The notes beneath the pieces are model-generated. The model was not told the DNA's origin. It searched no databases and was given only the letters and a program-made list of their open reading frames with translations. A stretch of DNA of 28,603 bases from Candidatus Melainabacteria bacterium (GTDB taxonomy: Bacteria > Cyanobacteriota > Vampirovibrionia > 2-02-FULL-35-15). Position numbers and translations under genes: made by a program. Positions within the stretch are counted from its first letter, which is position 1. Each line of letters opens with the position of its first letter. This document shows positions 16,915 to 23,181 of the stretch, in pieces. The stretch lies in the NCBI GenBank assembly GCA_023250175.1, contig JAHFBD010000003.1, positions 1-28,603 of the forward strand, written 5' to 3'.

Positions 16915-17002
16915 CTATTTTCCGCACCCAGCAGACAGTTTTGCGCTTTGCAAGCTGTGTAAGCAAAAGCAAAACTTTGTCTGCAGAAAGGCAGGAAAAT
17001 AG
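16915..17002. repeat. 88-nt long interrupted hairpin
   Basis: An outer stem CTATTTTCC/GGAAAATAG (16915-16923 with 16994-17002) and, after an asymmetric internal loop, an inner stem GCAGACAGTTTTGC (16931-16944) pairing with GCAAAAC and TGTCTGC (16969-16984, TT bulge). A further TTTGC/GCAAA pairing closes an 11-nt loop. It is more GC-rich than its flanks. It could be a MITE-like insertion or a transcript structure. No target-site duplication is visible. Confidence 0.65.
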
Positions 17003-17064
17003 GAGATTGTTTTAGCAAATTGATATTAGTTTGTTAGCACAAACAGATTTAATTTTGTATTTTC

Positions 17065-17093
17065 TTGCTTTAAGATGTTAAATAAGCTATAGT
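17065..17093 (+). promoter_or_regulatory. Candidate sigma-70 promoter
   Basis: TTGCTT (17065-17070) and TATAGT (17088-17093) with exactly 17 bp between them. It lies 39 bp upstream of the ATG at 17133, which has a strong AAGGAGG SD. The -10 matches the consensus at 5 of 6 positions and the -35 at 3 of 6. Confidence 0.55.
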
Positions 17094-17132
17094 TTATTCA
17101 AATTATTTATATGACTTATAAGGAGGCTTTAT

Positions 17133-17420
17133 ATGCGTATTGAAGGAGCTAATAATAGTGTCAGCAAAAATAACATTGGAGCACAAAATCCTATGCGAGA
17201 TCTAGAAGATAAAACATCAACTGAAGTCAAACCAACAAATACTGGTACTGTTGATAGTTCAAATTTAAAAGCACTGGGTATGGCTACTATTGTTTTGAAT
17301 AATTCTGTTCAGGAGAAACATGAGCTTGCTTTAAATGAAAACGAACTAGCTGAAATAATAAATAAATTAACTTTAAAAATTGTTTGTAATCCAGAAGATG
17401 CTTACAATAAACTTCAATAA
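17133..17420 (+). CDS. N-terminal part of an M49-like peptidase gene split by a stop
   Basis: A 95-residue frame with a good promoter and a strong SD (AAGGAGG, about 7 nt before ATG). The first 45 residues are Asn/Ser/Thr-rich and probably disordered; the rest is helical (ALNENELAEIINKLTLKIVC). It ends at TAA 17418-17420. The following peptidase frame is the same frame, with only five codons between this stop and its TTG, so the pair reads as one protein with one nonsense codon. It could also be a short coupled leader protein. No separate function is recognised. Confidence 0.6.
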   Translation: MRIEGANNSVSKNNIGAQNPMRDLEDKTSTEVKPTNTGTVDSSNLKALGMATIVLNNSVQEKHELALNENELAEIINKLTLKIVCNPEDAYNKLQ

Positions 17421-17435
17421 GGTGATAAGCTCGCT

Positions 17436-19034
17436 TTGAAACATTTGGTAAAAGCTGCATATGTTTTAGATAAAGTTTATTTACAACAAGATCACAAAGA
17501 CAATCTTTCTTTAAAAGCTGCTCTGGAACAAGAAGCACAAAACGGTAATGAGCATGCAAGAAAAGCACTTGTCATATTTAATATTTTTAATGGTATAGAA
17601 GGAAGCAATGGACTATCATCAGAACCTATTAGACTTTTTAAAAACTTAGAGTTAACACCTGGTAAAAATGTCTTTCCTTCTGATATAACAAAGGAGGAAC
17701 TAGTAGAATATTTAAAAAACAATATTCATAAAACAGCAGGTATTTTAAGCAATGATACTGTGGTTGCTAGACAGGAAAATGAGCTGGTTAGTATTCCTTA
17801 CTTAATTTATTTTAGAAAAGAGTATGAAGCAGCTGCTAAAGAGTTATTACTTGCTGCAGGTAAAACTACACATGAAGCTTTTGCTAATTACTTACGATTA
17901 CAAGCTCAAGCATTAGTTTCAACAGATCCTGAATATTCTTATAAAGCAGATGTGGCATGGGCAGCATTATCAGACTCACCGCTAGAATTTACCATTGGTA
18001 GAGAAAATTATGCAGATGAGTTAACTGGAACTGTAGCAACCGACCCGGTTTTGTTAAAACTCCTAGATAAAAATAAAATTGCACCGAAACAAAAAGATTT
18101 TATTGGGGTCAGAGTTGGCATAGATAATAGAGAGGTGTCATTAAAACTAGCCAAATATAAAGAACATCTTAAGTCTTTAAGTGAACTTATGCCTCTGAAA
18201 GAAAGATATGTTCAGTCAGTTAATCTTTCAAAAGATATTAAACAAACACTAAGTGATATCCATGTAGTTTATTTTTCTGGTGATTATGCTGCATTGAGAC
18301 CTGGACTTACACTTGCACAAAATCTTCCAAATGGTGACAAGCTTTCAGTTCAGCTTGGACAAGGACAAAGAAACGTTTTCCATAAAGAAATTCGAGAAGG
18401 CTATGATAAGAAGCTTTTAGAAAAACTTCTGGACAAGCTAGTAGAACCGCAATATCATTCATGGTACAGTGATGAAGCTTATTCATGGTTTGTGATTTTA
18501 CATGAACTGTCGCATACATTAGGACCAGTGAAAACAGAATCCGGAAAAGATAAGGGTACTAGTCTTGGAAGTTATGGTCATATATTTGAAGAGACTAAAG
18601 CTGATTTAGGTTCTCTTGTATGTTCTAAATACTTTAAAGATATCGGGGAGTTTACAGAAGAACAATTAAATCAAATTTATCTAACATTAGCAGTTAATGA
18701 TCTTCCACTTAGCAGACCTACACTTGATCAGACTCATAAGGTAGGATCATTAATGCAATTAAGTTACTTTATAGAAAATGGGGCTATTAAAATTGAGAAT
18801 GGTGGCAAATTAAGTATTGAACCACAAAAATCTGGAACAGTTGCAAGACAAATGTTGGAAGAAATAATTTCAATACAACTTGAAGGAAATGAAGCAAAAG
18901 CAAAAACATTCGTAGATAAATATTCTAAGTGGACTGATACTATGGAATATATAAGTCAAACGAAGAAAAGCTTATCACCTAAACCATTAAAGATTTTAGA
19001 TATGCCTCTTGCAAATAGACTTTTAAATGAATAG
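17436..19034 (+). CDS. M49-like zinc metallopeptidase (DPP III-like)
   Basis: A 532-residue protein with a gluzincin zinc site: HELSH (His356, Glu357, His360) and EETKAD (about residues 385-390), which supplies the third ligand. The spacing, LGP after the first motif, and the block THKVGSLMQLSYFIENGAIK match bacterial homologues of dipeptidyl peptidase III (family M49), as does NLPNGDKL before the site. No signal peptide is seen on this piece. The frame begins at a TTG with AAGGTG 11 nt upstream, overlapping the preceding TAA. The conserved N-terminal helix (LKHLVKAAYVLDKVYLQQ) starts right after that stop, so the product could be active without the first fragment. Confidence 0.75.
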   Translation: MKHLVKAAYVLDKVYLQQDHKDNLSLKAALEQEAQNGNEHARKALVIFNIFNGIEGSNGLSSEPIRLFKNLELTPGKNVFPSDITKEELVEYLKNNIHKTAGILSNDTVVARQENELVSIPYLIYFRKEYEAAAKELLLAAGKTTHEAFANYLRLQAQALVSTDPEYSYKADVAWAALSDSPLEFTIGRENYADELTGTVATDPVLLKLLDKNKIAPKQKDFIGVRVGIDNREVSLKLAKYKEHLKSLSELMPLKERYVQSVNLSKDIKQTLSDIHVVYFSGDYAALRPGLTLAQNLPNGDKLSVQLGQGQRNVFHKEIREGYDKKLLEKLLDKLVEPQYHSWYSDEAYSWFVILHELSHTLGPVKTESGKDKGTSLGSYGHIFEETKADLGSLVCSKYFKDIGEFTEEQLNQIYLTLAVNDLPLSRPTLDQTHKVGSLMQLSYFIENGAIKIENGGKLSIEPQKSGTVARQMLEEIISIQLEGNEAKAKTFVDKYSKWTDTMEYISQTKKSLSPKPLKILDMPLANRLLNE

Positions 19035-19086
19035 AAAAATCTTTTTTTTATCAAATTTTTAACTAACAATAAGTAGAAGTTCTATA

Positions 19087-19791
19087 GTGTTAAATACTAT
19101 AATTAATCTAAGTGAATTTATTTTGTTAAACTTATATTTAAAAGTTGCTATGAGTATTTTATTTATAGTATCTGCTATATTATTTTTAAATATGAAATCA
19201 ATTGCTAATACAAGCAAATCTATTAATACGATCAAGGCTAATGAGCTTGTTGAAATAATTAAATTAGACTCTACTATAAAACTGGATATTCGTTATGCTA
19301 CAAAAAATAATTTTTTAAGCCGTGCTGTTTATAAACTTTCTAAGGCCTATCTTCAAAAACCAGTTGCTGAGGAACTGATAAGCATAAATAAAGAAGTTAA
19401 GAGTCGTGGATATGGACTACTTGTTTTTGATGGATATCGCCCATGGTCTGTGACTAAAATATTTTGGGATGAGGTTGATCCCGAGAAAAGGCAATTTGTA
19501 GCAAATCCTACAACTGGTTCTATTCATAATCGTGGCTGTGCCGTGGACTTAACCTTATATGAATTAGCATCTGGGAAAGAAGTTAAGATGCCTTGTGAAT
19601 ATGATACTTTTTCTGAAAAAGCATATCCTAGTTATACTGGTGGTACAAAAGAAGAGCGCAAACAACGAGACTTTTTAATTAAAGTGATGGAACAGCATAA
19701 CTTTAAAGTCCACCCTAAGGAATGGTGGCATTTTGATCATAAAGATTGTGACCTGTATTCTATACTTGATGTACCTTTTGAGGAATTGTAA
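19087..19791 (+). CDS. ddpX: D-alanyl-D-alanine dipeptidase (VanX/DdpX family)
   Basis: A peptidase family M15D enzyme that hydrolyses D-Ala-D-Ala; in most bacteria it recycles cell-wall peptides, and in some it gives vancomycin resistance. Numbering from the GTG at 19087: the substrate Arg lies in GYRPW (about 118); the zinc ligands are His147 and Asp154 in GSIHNRGCAVDLTL and His215 in EWWHF; the catalytic base is Glu212. An N-terminal hydrophobic segment (SILFIVSAILFL) suggests export. An ATG at 19150 would place that segment at the very start and is an equally good start, since neither has a clear SD. No vanA/vanH-like genes are nearby, so a nutritional or recycling role is more likely. 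Confidence 0.9.
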   Translation: MLNTIINLSEFILLNLYLKVAMSILFIVSAILFLNMKSIANTSKSINTIKANELVEIIKLDSTIKLDIRYATKNNFLSRAVYKLSKAYLQKPVAEELISINKEVKSRGYGLLVFDGYRPWSVTKIFWDEVDPEKRQFVANPTTGSIHNRGCAVDLTLYELASGKEVKMPCEYDTFSEKAYPSYTGGTKEERKQRDFLIKVMEQHNFKVHPKEWWHFDHKDCDLYSILDVPFEEL

Positions 19792-19795
19792 ATTT

Positions 19796-19988
19796 ATGAG
19801 TCAGAAAGGCATAATAAAGCGAGGCTTGATCCAATTTATGTGGTCAAGCCAAGCGTTTTCTGGAAAGCTGGTTCGAGGAGCAACGTCACCGCAGAACCAG
19901 CGGAGTAGAAAAATTGGGTGGCATTTTGATCATAAAGACTGTGACCTGTATTCTATACTTAATGTACCTTTTGAGGAGCTTTAAATTT
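19796..19988 (+). pseudogene. Hairpin insert plus duplicated dipeptidase gene tail
   Basis: Bases 19917-19988 repeat 19724-19795 (the last 22 codons of the dipeptidase gene, its stop and 4 nt beyond) with about 5 differences in 72. The copies are 193 bp apart. Between them is a GC-richer 121-bp insert (19796-19916) with two hairpins: GGCTTGA/TCAAGCC (19823-19850) and GCTGGTTC/GAACCAGC (19867-19901). An ATG at 19796 opens a 62-codon frame running through the insert into the copied tail, with no evident SD. I treat it as debris of a duplication or insertion rather than a functional gene. Confidence 0.75.
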
Positions 19989-19999
19989 TTTCTGCAATT

Positions 20000-21076
20000 A
20001 TGCAAGTATCATTATTCCCAATTTTTGTAAACAATTCTCCTGCTTCAAGTATTGATAGTAAGAAGAGTCAACATCCATCCATACCAATCTTGTCAATAAA
20101 AGAAACAATTAAATTAAATACTTTAGTTGAACATCAAACATATGCGGAATCCTATAAGTTAGATATTCAACTCCCTTCATGGTTATATATTTTAAGAAAT
20201 AAAGAATGTAGATTAAATGATGCTTTTTCAATTACATATGATCCACAAATTAAAACTCTCTTTCAAAAACCAAAAAGTATTTATGAGCCTATTGCAAAAG
20301 TAAGCACTAAGAATACAACCCTAAAAGGTGATTTTGAAATTTATGATTACAAAGGTAAATATATTGTGGCTTATACATTTTCACCATTACTTGAAGTTCC
20401 TAAGCATACTTGTATTCATTCTGATTATTTATTAGCGATAGATAATGATTTAAAAAAATTACCACCGTCTATTGAAGACCATCTTGTTAATAATGGAGTT
20501 AAATTAATTTTGGGACAAACAGAGGAGGATACATATTACTATTACAGAGCAGATTTTGCAGAAAAGGACTATAAAAAAACAATTGATTCTACAAAGCCTC
20601 AATTAGAGTTTGTAAATAATACTTGGATAGATAATAGGCTATATGCAAATCTTGGAGGAATTTATTTGTCAAATACTAAACAAGCTTTAATGCCTCAATG
20701 GGTAAGAGTCTATGGTTCTGAAGATAGTTACTATGATCTTAGTACTGATCCAAATAGGGTCTTTGGTATAGCACTACATGAAATGGGACATGCTTTTGAC
20801 TATACACAACCTAAGATGTTTTCAGAAACTAAAGAATTTAAAGAAGCTTATGAAACTGATATTCAAGTATTAAATAGAGATAAAGATAACCTGGAAAAAC
20901 AATATGGCGTCGATACTATAAAAGCTTGGTATGCAAATTTAAGAAATAGGCAAGAAACATTTGCTGAGTTATTTAGAGCATTTTTTGATGGTATGAAAAT
21001 AGAGTCAAAAGAGCTTCTGTTTAAGCTCACTCCAAATAGTGCTAAATGTATAAAAGACTCCTTGACATTAAAATAA
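20000..21076 (+). CDS. Metalloprotease with anthrax lethal factor-like domain
   Basis: A 358-residue protein. The C-terminal third carries HEMGHAFD (His260, Glu261, His264), a following charged helix, and RQETFAELFRAFF (Glu319/Glu323), the third-ligand helix of the ATLF-like zinc protease fold (family M34 and relatives). Before it, GGIYLSNTKQALMPQWVRVYG fits the substrate-edge strand usual in this fold. The N-terminal half is unrecognised, and there is no signal peptide. No SD precedes the ATG. The N-terminus MQVSLF resembles that of the small protein at 2476. Family members include secreted toxins and spore or developmental factors; the target here is unknown. Confidence 0.75.
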   Translation: MQVSLFPIFVNNSPASSIDSKKSQHPSIPILSIKETIKLNTLVEHQTYAESYKLDIQLPSWLYILRNKECRLNDAFSITYDPQIKTLFQKPKSIYEPIAKVSTKNTTLKGDFEIYDYKGKYIVAYTFSPLLEVPKHTCIHSDYLLAIDNDLKKLPPSIEDHLVNNGVKLILGQTEEDTYYYYRADFAEKDYKKTIDSTKPQLEFVNNTWIDNRLYANLGGIYLSNTKQALMPQWVRVYGSEDSYYDLSTDPNRVFGIALHEMGHAFDYTQPKMFSETKEFKEAYETDIQVLNRDKDNLEKQYGVDTIKAWYANLRNRQETFAELFRAFFDGMKIESKELLFKLTPNSAKCIKDSLTLK

Positions 21077-21149
21077 AATTACTGTCAGTTATCTTTAGAT
21101 TATTTCTAAGCTGCTTAGGGTATATTTGTATTTGAGAAAAGAGGAATAT

Positions 21150-21506
21150 ATGAAAATCCAAGTTTTATTACTTACAGCTTTTTTAACGTCAGTTTTTATA
21201 TCAATAAGTTCATCCTATGCACAATGCGGTTATCATCCACCAGAACCTCAAGCTCAAACCCGACAAAGAAGCTCGGTTAATATTGATGATAATGTGAAAG
21301 ACATTAAAAAATTAGCAACGATAACTAAAAAGGAAGCTAAAAAGATTGCTATTTCAAATTATCCTGGTAAGGTAAAGGAGATTAAGTTAGTAAGAGAAGA
21401 CGGTACATTAACCTGGAGACTAGAAGTTAAAGGAAAAGAAGGACAAAAAGAAATATTTATTGATCCTGCTAATGGTACATTTTTAGGATATGGGTTAACA
21501 AAATAG
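21150..21506 (+). CDS. Exported PepSY-domain protein
   Basis: I choose the ATG at 21150, preceded by AGAGGA at good spacing; the frame extends to a TTG at 21126. The protein is 118 residues. A signal peptide (MKIQVLLLTAFLTSVFISIS, cleavage likely after SYA) is followed by a short Pro/Gln-rich linker and then a PepSY-like module: KKEAKKIAISNYPGKVKEIK, a strand TWRLEVKGKEGQKEIFIDPA and NGTFLGYG. PepSY domains are found in peptidase inhibitors and cell-surface proteins. Here it follows three peptidase genes, so an inhibitor or chaperone role is possible but unproven. Confidence 0.8.
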   Translation: MKIQVLLLTAFLTSVFISISSSYAQCGYHPPEPQAQTRQRSSVNIDDNVKDIKKLATITKKEAKKIAISNYPGKVKEIKLVREDGTLTWRLEVKGKEGQKEIFIDPANGTFLGYGLTK

Positions 21507-21559
21507 TAACTTGTATTATATTCGTTTCTAAAAAAGAAATGCCATATTTGTATTAGAGC

Positions 21560-21643
21560 TTAGGTTTCTACCTACCGCTCGTTTCGCACTAATGCTCAAC
21601 TCGCTCTTCTCTCATAGCGCTTTTTGGTGAATAAATCACACAA
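21560..21643 (-). repeat. Reverse-oriented hairpin-plus-tail repeat
   Basis: On the minus strand this reads: hairpin TTG, bulged T, GTGA, loop TTTAT, TCAC, CAA (21624-21643), then a linker and the GTGCGAAACGAGCG tail (21576-21597 exactly matches the complement of 16751-16772). It ends with a 19-nt segment shared with 2729-2747. Compared with 16701-16774 the inner stem changes from CTGA/TCAG to GTGA/TCAC, which preserves pairing. It is the only copy that joins the tail to the GTTTCTACCTACCGC segment. Confidence 0.65.
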
Positions 21644-21730
21644 TTTATGATCTTATACATTATAGCTACTAGACAGTAACGAGTTTAACTCCTTGTGCTA
21701 TCTTAGATGATATGTTTCTAGCAGAGTAAA

Positions 21731-21803
21731 GATTCGTCCCATTTATTGGGCAAATCTGTCGGGTGAAAGAAAGCAATAGAAGGAGACACAAACTTGTTTT
21801 GTG
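21731..21803 (+). repeat. Two-hairpin structured element, copy 2, in CBS leader
   Basis: Hairpin 1 is GATTCG, bulged T, CCCA, loop TTTAT, TGGG, CAAATC (21731-21756, one C-A mismatch). A 30-nt linker with GGTGAAAG and AGAAGGAGA follows. Hairpin 2 is CACAAA, loop CTTGT, TTTGTG (21787-21803). The AAGGAG in the linker is the only SD-like sequence before the ATG at 21813, but it lies about 27 nt away unless hairpin 2 folds. It may therefore control translation of the downstream gene. It matches no riboswitch class known to me. Confidence 0.7.
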
Positions 21804-21812
21804 CTATAAAAA

Positions 21813-23180
21813 ATGAAATATAAAAAAAGTATATTAGAAACAATCGGTCACACACCATTAATTCAGCTTACAAAAATCACAAAAGGATTAAAACCGTTAA
21901 TTTTAGTAAAAGCAGAATTTTTTAATCCTGGTGGGTCTGTAAAAGATCGCCCTGCTTTAAAAATGGTAGAAGAAGCTGAGAAAGCTGGACTACTAAAGCC
22001 TGGTGGAACAATAATAGAACCGACGAGCGGTAACACTGGCGTAGGACTTGCTCAAGTAGCAGCAGTAAGAGGTTATCGTTGTATCCTTGTAATGCCAGAT
22101 AAAATGAGTGAAGAAAAGTTTGCTTTGATTAAAGCCTATGGAGCAGAAGTTGTAAAAGTTCCTACCACAGCCACTTCCAGCCCTGAAAGCTATAACAATG
22201 TTGCCCAAAGATTAGCGACTGAAATACCAGGAGCATTTTTACCAAATCAATTTCAAAATCCTACTAATCCAGAGTCACATGGCTTAACTACTGGTCCTGA
22301 AATATGGGAAGACACTGATGGAAAAGTTACTCATTATATAGCTGGCGTAGGTACTGGTGGAACGATATCTGGTACTGCTAAATATTTAAAAAGTAAAAAC
22401 TCAAAGGTACAAGTGATTGGTATAGATCCAGAAGGTTCAATCTATTCCGGGGCTTATAGTAAGTCTTATAAAATAGAAGGAATAGGAGAAGATTTTTTAC
22501 CACGCAATGTTAATCTATCATTGATAGATCGTTTTGAAAGAGTATCAGATAGAGATGCTTTTGAAACAGCCGTAAAACTAGCCCAAGAAGAAGGTATTTT
22601 AGCAGGTGGTTCGGCTGGTGCTGCTGTTTGTGGTGCACTTAGGGTAGCAAAAGAATTAAAAGAAAGTGATGTAATTGTTGTAATTCTTCCTGATACTGGT
22701 AGGGCTTACTTTAGCAAGTTTTATTCAGAAAAATGGATGAAAGAAATGGGCTTCACTAAAGAAAGTCCATATAGAATTACCCTGCAAGAACTCTTATCTA
22801 AAAAAGAATTAGGAGATAAACTGATTTCAATTAATGTTAAAGCTACCGTAAAAGAAGCAATCAATGTTATGAGAAAAAATGGGATTTCACAACTACCTGT
22901 TACAAAAAACGATAGCTATATTGGGAGTTTAAGTGAAATTGCTCTTATGCAGGGTGTGTTTGATCGTTCTATGCAAATTTCTGATCCTATTGAAAAGATA
23001 ATGAATAAACGCTTTCCAGAGTTAGATGAAAATACCGAAGCCGAAGAAGCATTTCATGAGTTTGCTTTAGGTAATTCAGCTATTATTGTTACAAGAAATC
23101 AAAAACCACTTGGTCTTTTAACAAAAATTGATTTGCTTGATCATTTTTTAGAAGAAAATAAGGAGTTTGCAAAAGTCTAA
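21813..23180 (+). CDS. cbs: Cystathionine beta-synthase with C-terminal CBS domains
   Basis: A PLP enzyme joining serine (or O-acetylserine) and homocysteine, the first step of reverse transsulfuration. It is 455 residues. The PLP lysine is K44 in NPGGSVKDRP, the phosphate loop is EPTSGNTG (about 69-76) and GVGTGGTISG is conserved. EGIGEDFLP is typical of beta-synthase rather than plain cysteine synthase. From about residue 325 two CBS domains follow (SINVKATVKEAINVMRKNGI; ending GLLTKIDLLDHFLE), likely a regulatory adenosyl ligand site. The next gene starts 1 bp after its stop, so they form an operon. The leader holds a structured element. Confidence 0.92.
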   Translation: MKYKKSILETIGHTPLIQLTKITKGLKPLILVKAEFFNPGGSVKDRPALKMVEEAEKAGLLKPGGTIIEPTSGNTGVGLAQVAAVRGYRCILVMPDKMSEEKFALIKAYGAEVVKVPTTATSSPESYNNVAQRLATEIPGAFLPNQFQNPTNPESHGLTTGPEIWEDTDGKVTHYIAGVGTGGTISGTAKYLKSKNSKVQVIGIDPEGSIYSGAYSKSYKIEGIGEDFLPRNVNLSLIDRFERVSDRDAFETAVKLAQEEGILAGGSAGAAVCGALRVAKELKESDVIVVILPDTGRAYFSKFYSEKWMKEMGFTKESPYRITLQELLSKKELGDKLISINVKATVKEAINVMRKNGISQLPVTKNDSYIGSLSEIALMQGVFDRSMQISDPIEKIMNKRFPELDENTEAEEAFHEFALGNSAIIVTRNQKPLGLLTKIDLLDHFLEENKEFAKV

Positions 23181-23181
23181 T

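Larger units (their letters stand above)
16427..17132. other. 706-bp intergenic region with tRNA and structured repeats
   Basis: No protein gene is seen. From left to right it holds: about 180 bp of AT-rich sequence upstream of the secreted-protein gene, including a short hairpin around 16473 (TCCC, then GGGA); the two-hairpin element at 16610-16684; a related hairpin plus tail at 16701-16774; tRNA-Val(CAC); an 88-nt long hairpin at 16915-17002; and a promoter for the gene at 17133. Each of the last five is listed separately. Confidence 0.75.
21507..21812. other. Intergenic region with inverted repeat elements
   Basis: No gene is seen. A small hairpin (TTTCT/AGAAA, about 21525-21538) follows the PepSY gene. 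Then comes a minus-oriented repeat (21560-21643), about 90 bp of AT-rich sequence with no clear promoter, and a plus-oriented two-hairpin element (21731-21803) reaching almost to the next start codon. Confidence 0.6.

Noticed and set aside
19087..19791. A vancomycin-resistance cassette
   Set aside because: Only the dipeptidase is present; no D-Ala-D-Lac ligase, dehydrogenase or VanRS-like genes are in the window.
19733..19984. An 83-codon frame overlapping the dipeptidase end
   Set aside because: It is an out-of-frame read of the dipeptidase gene plus the insert and duplicated tail, without an SD.
21731..21803. A known SAM, T-box or cobalamin riboswitch in the cystathionine beta-synthase leader
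   Set aside because: The conserved cores of those classes are absent. It is too short, and a second copy sits away from any gene start on its strand.
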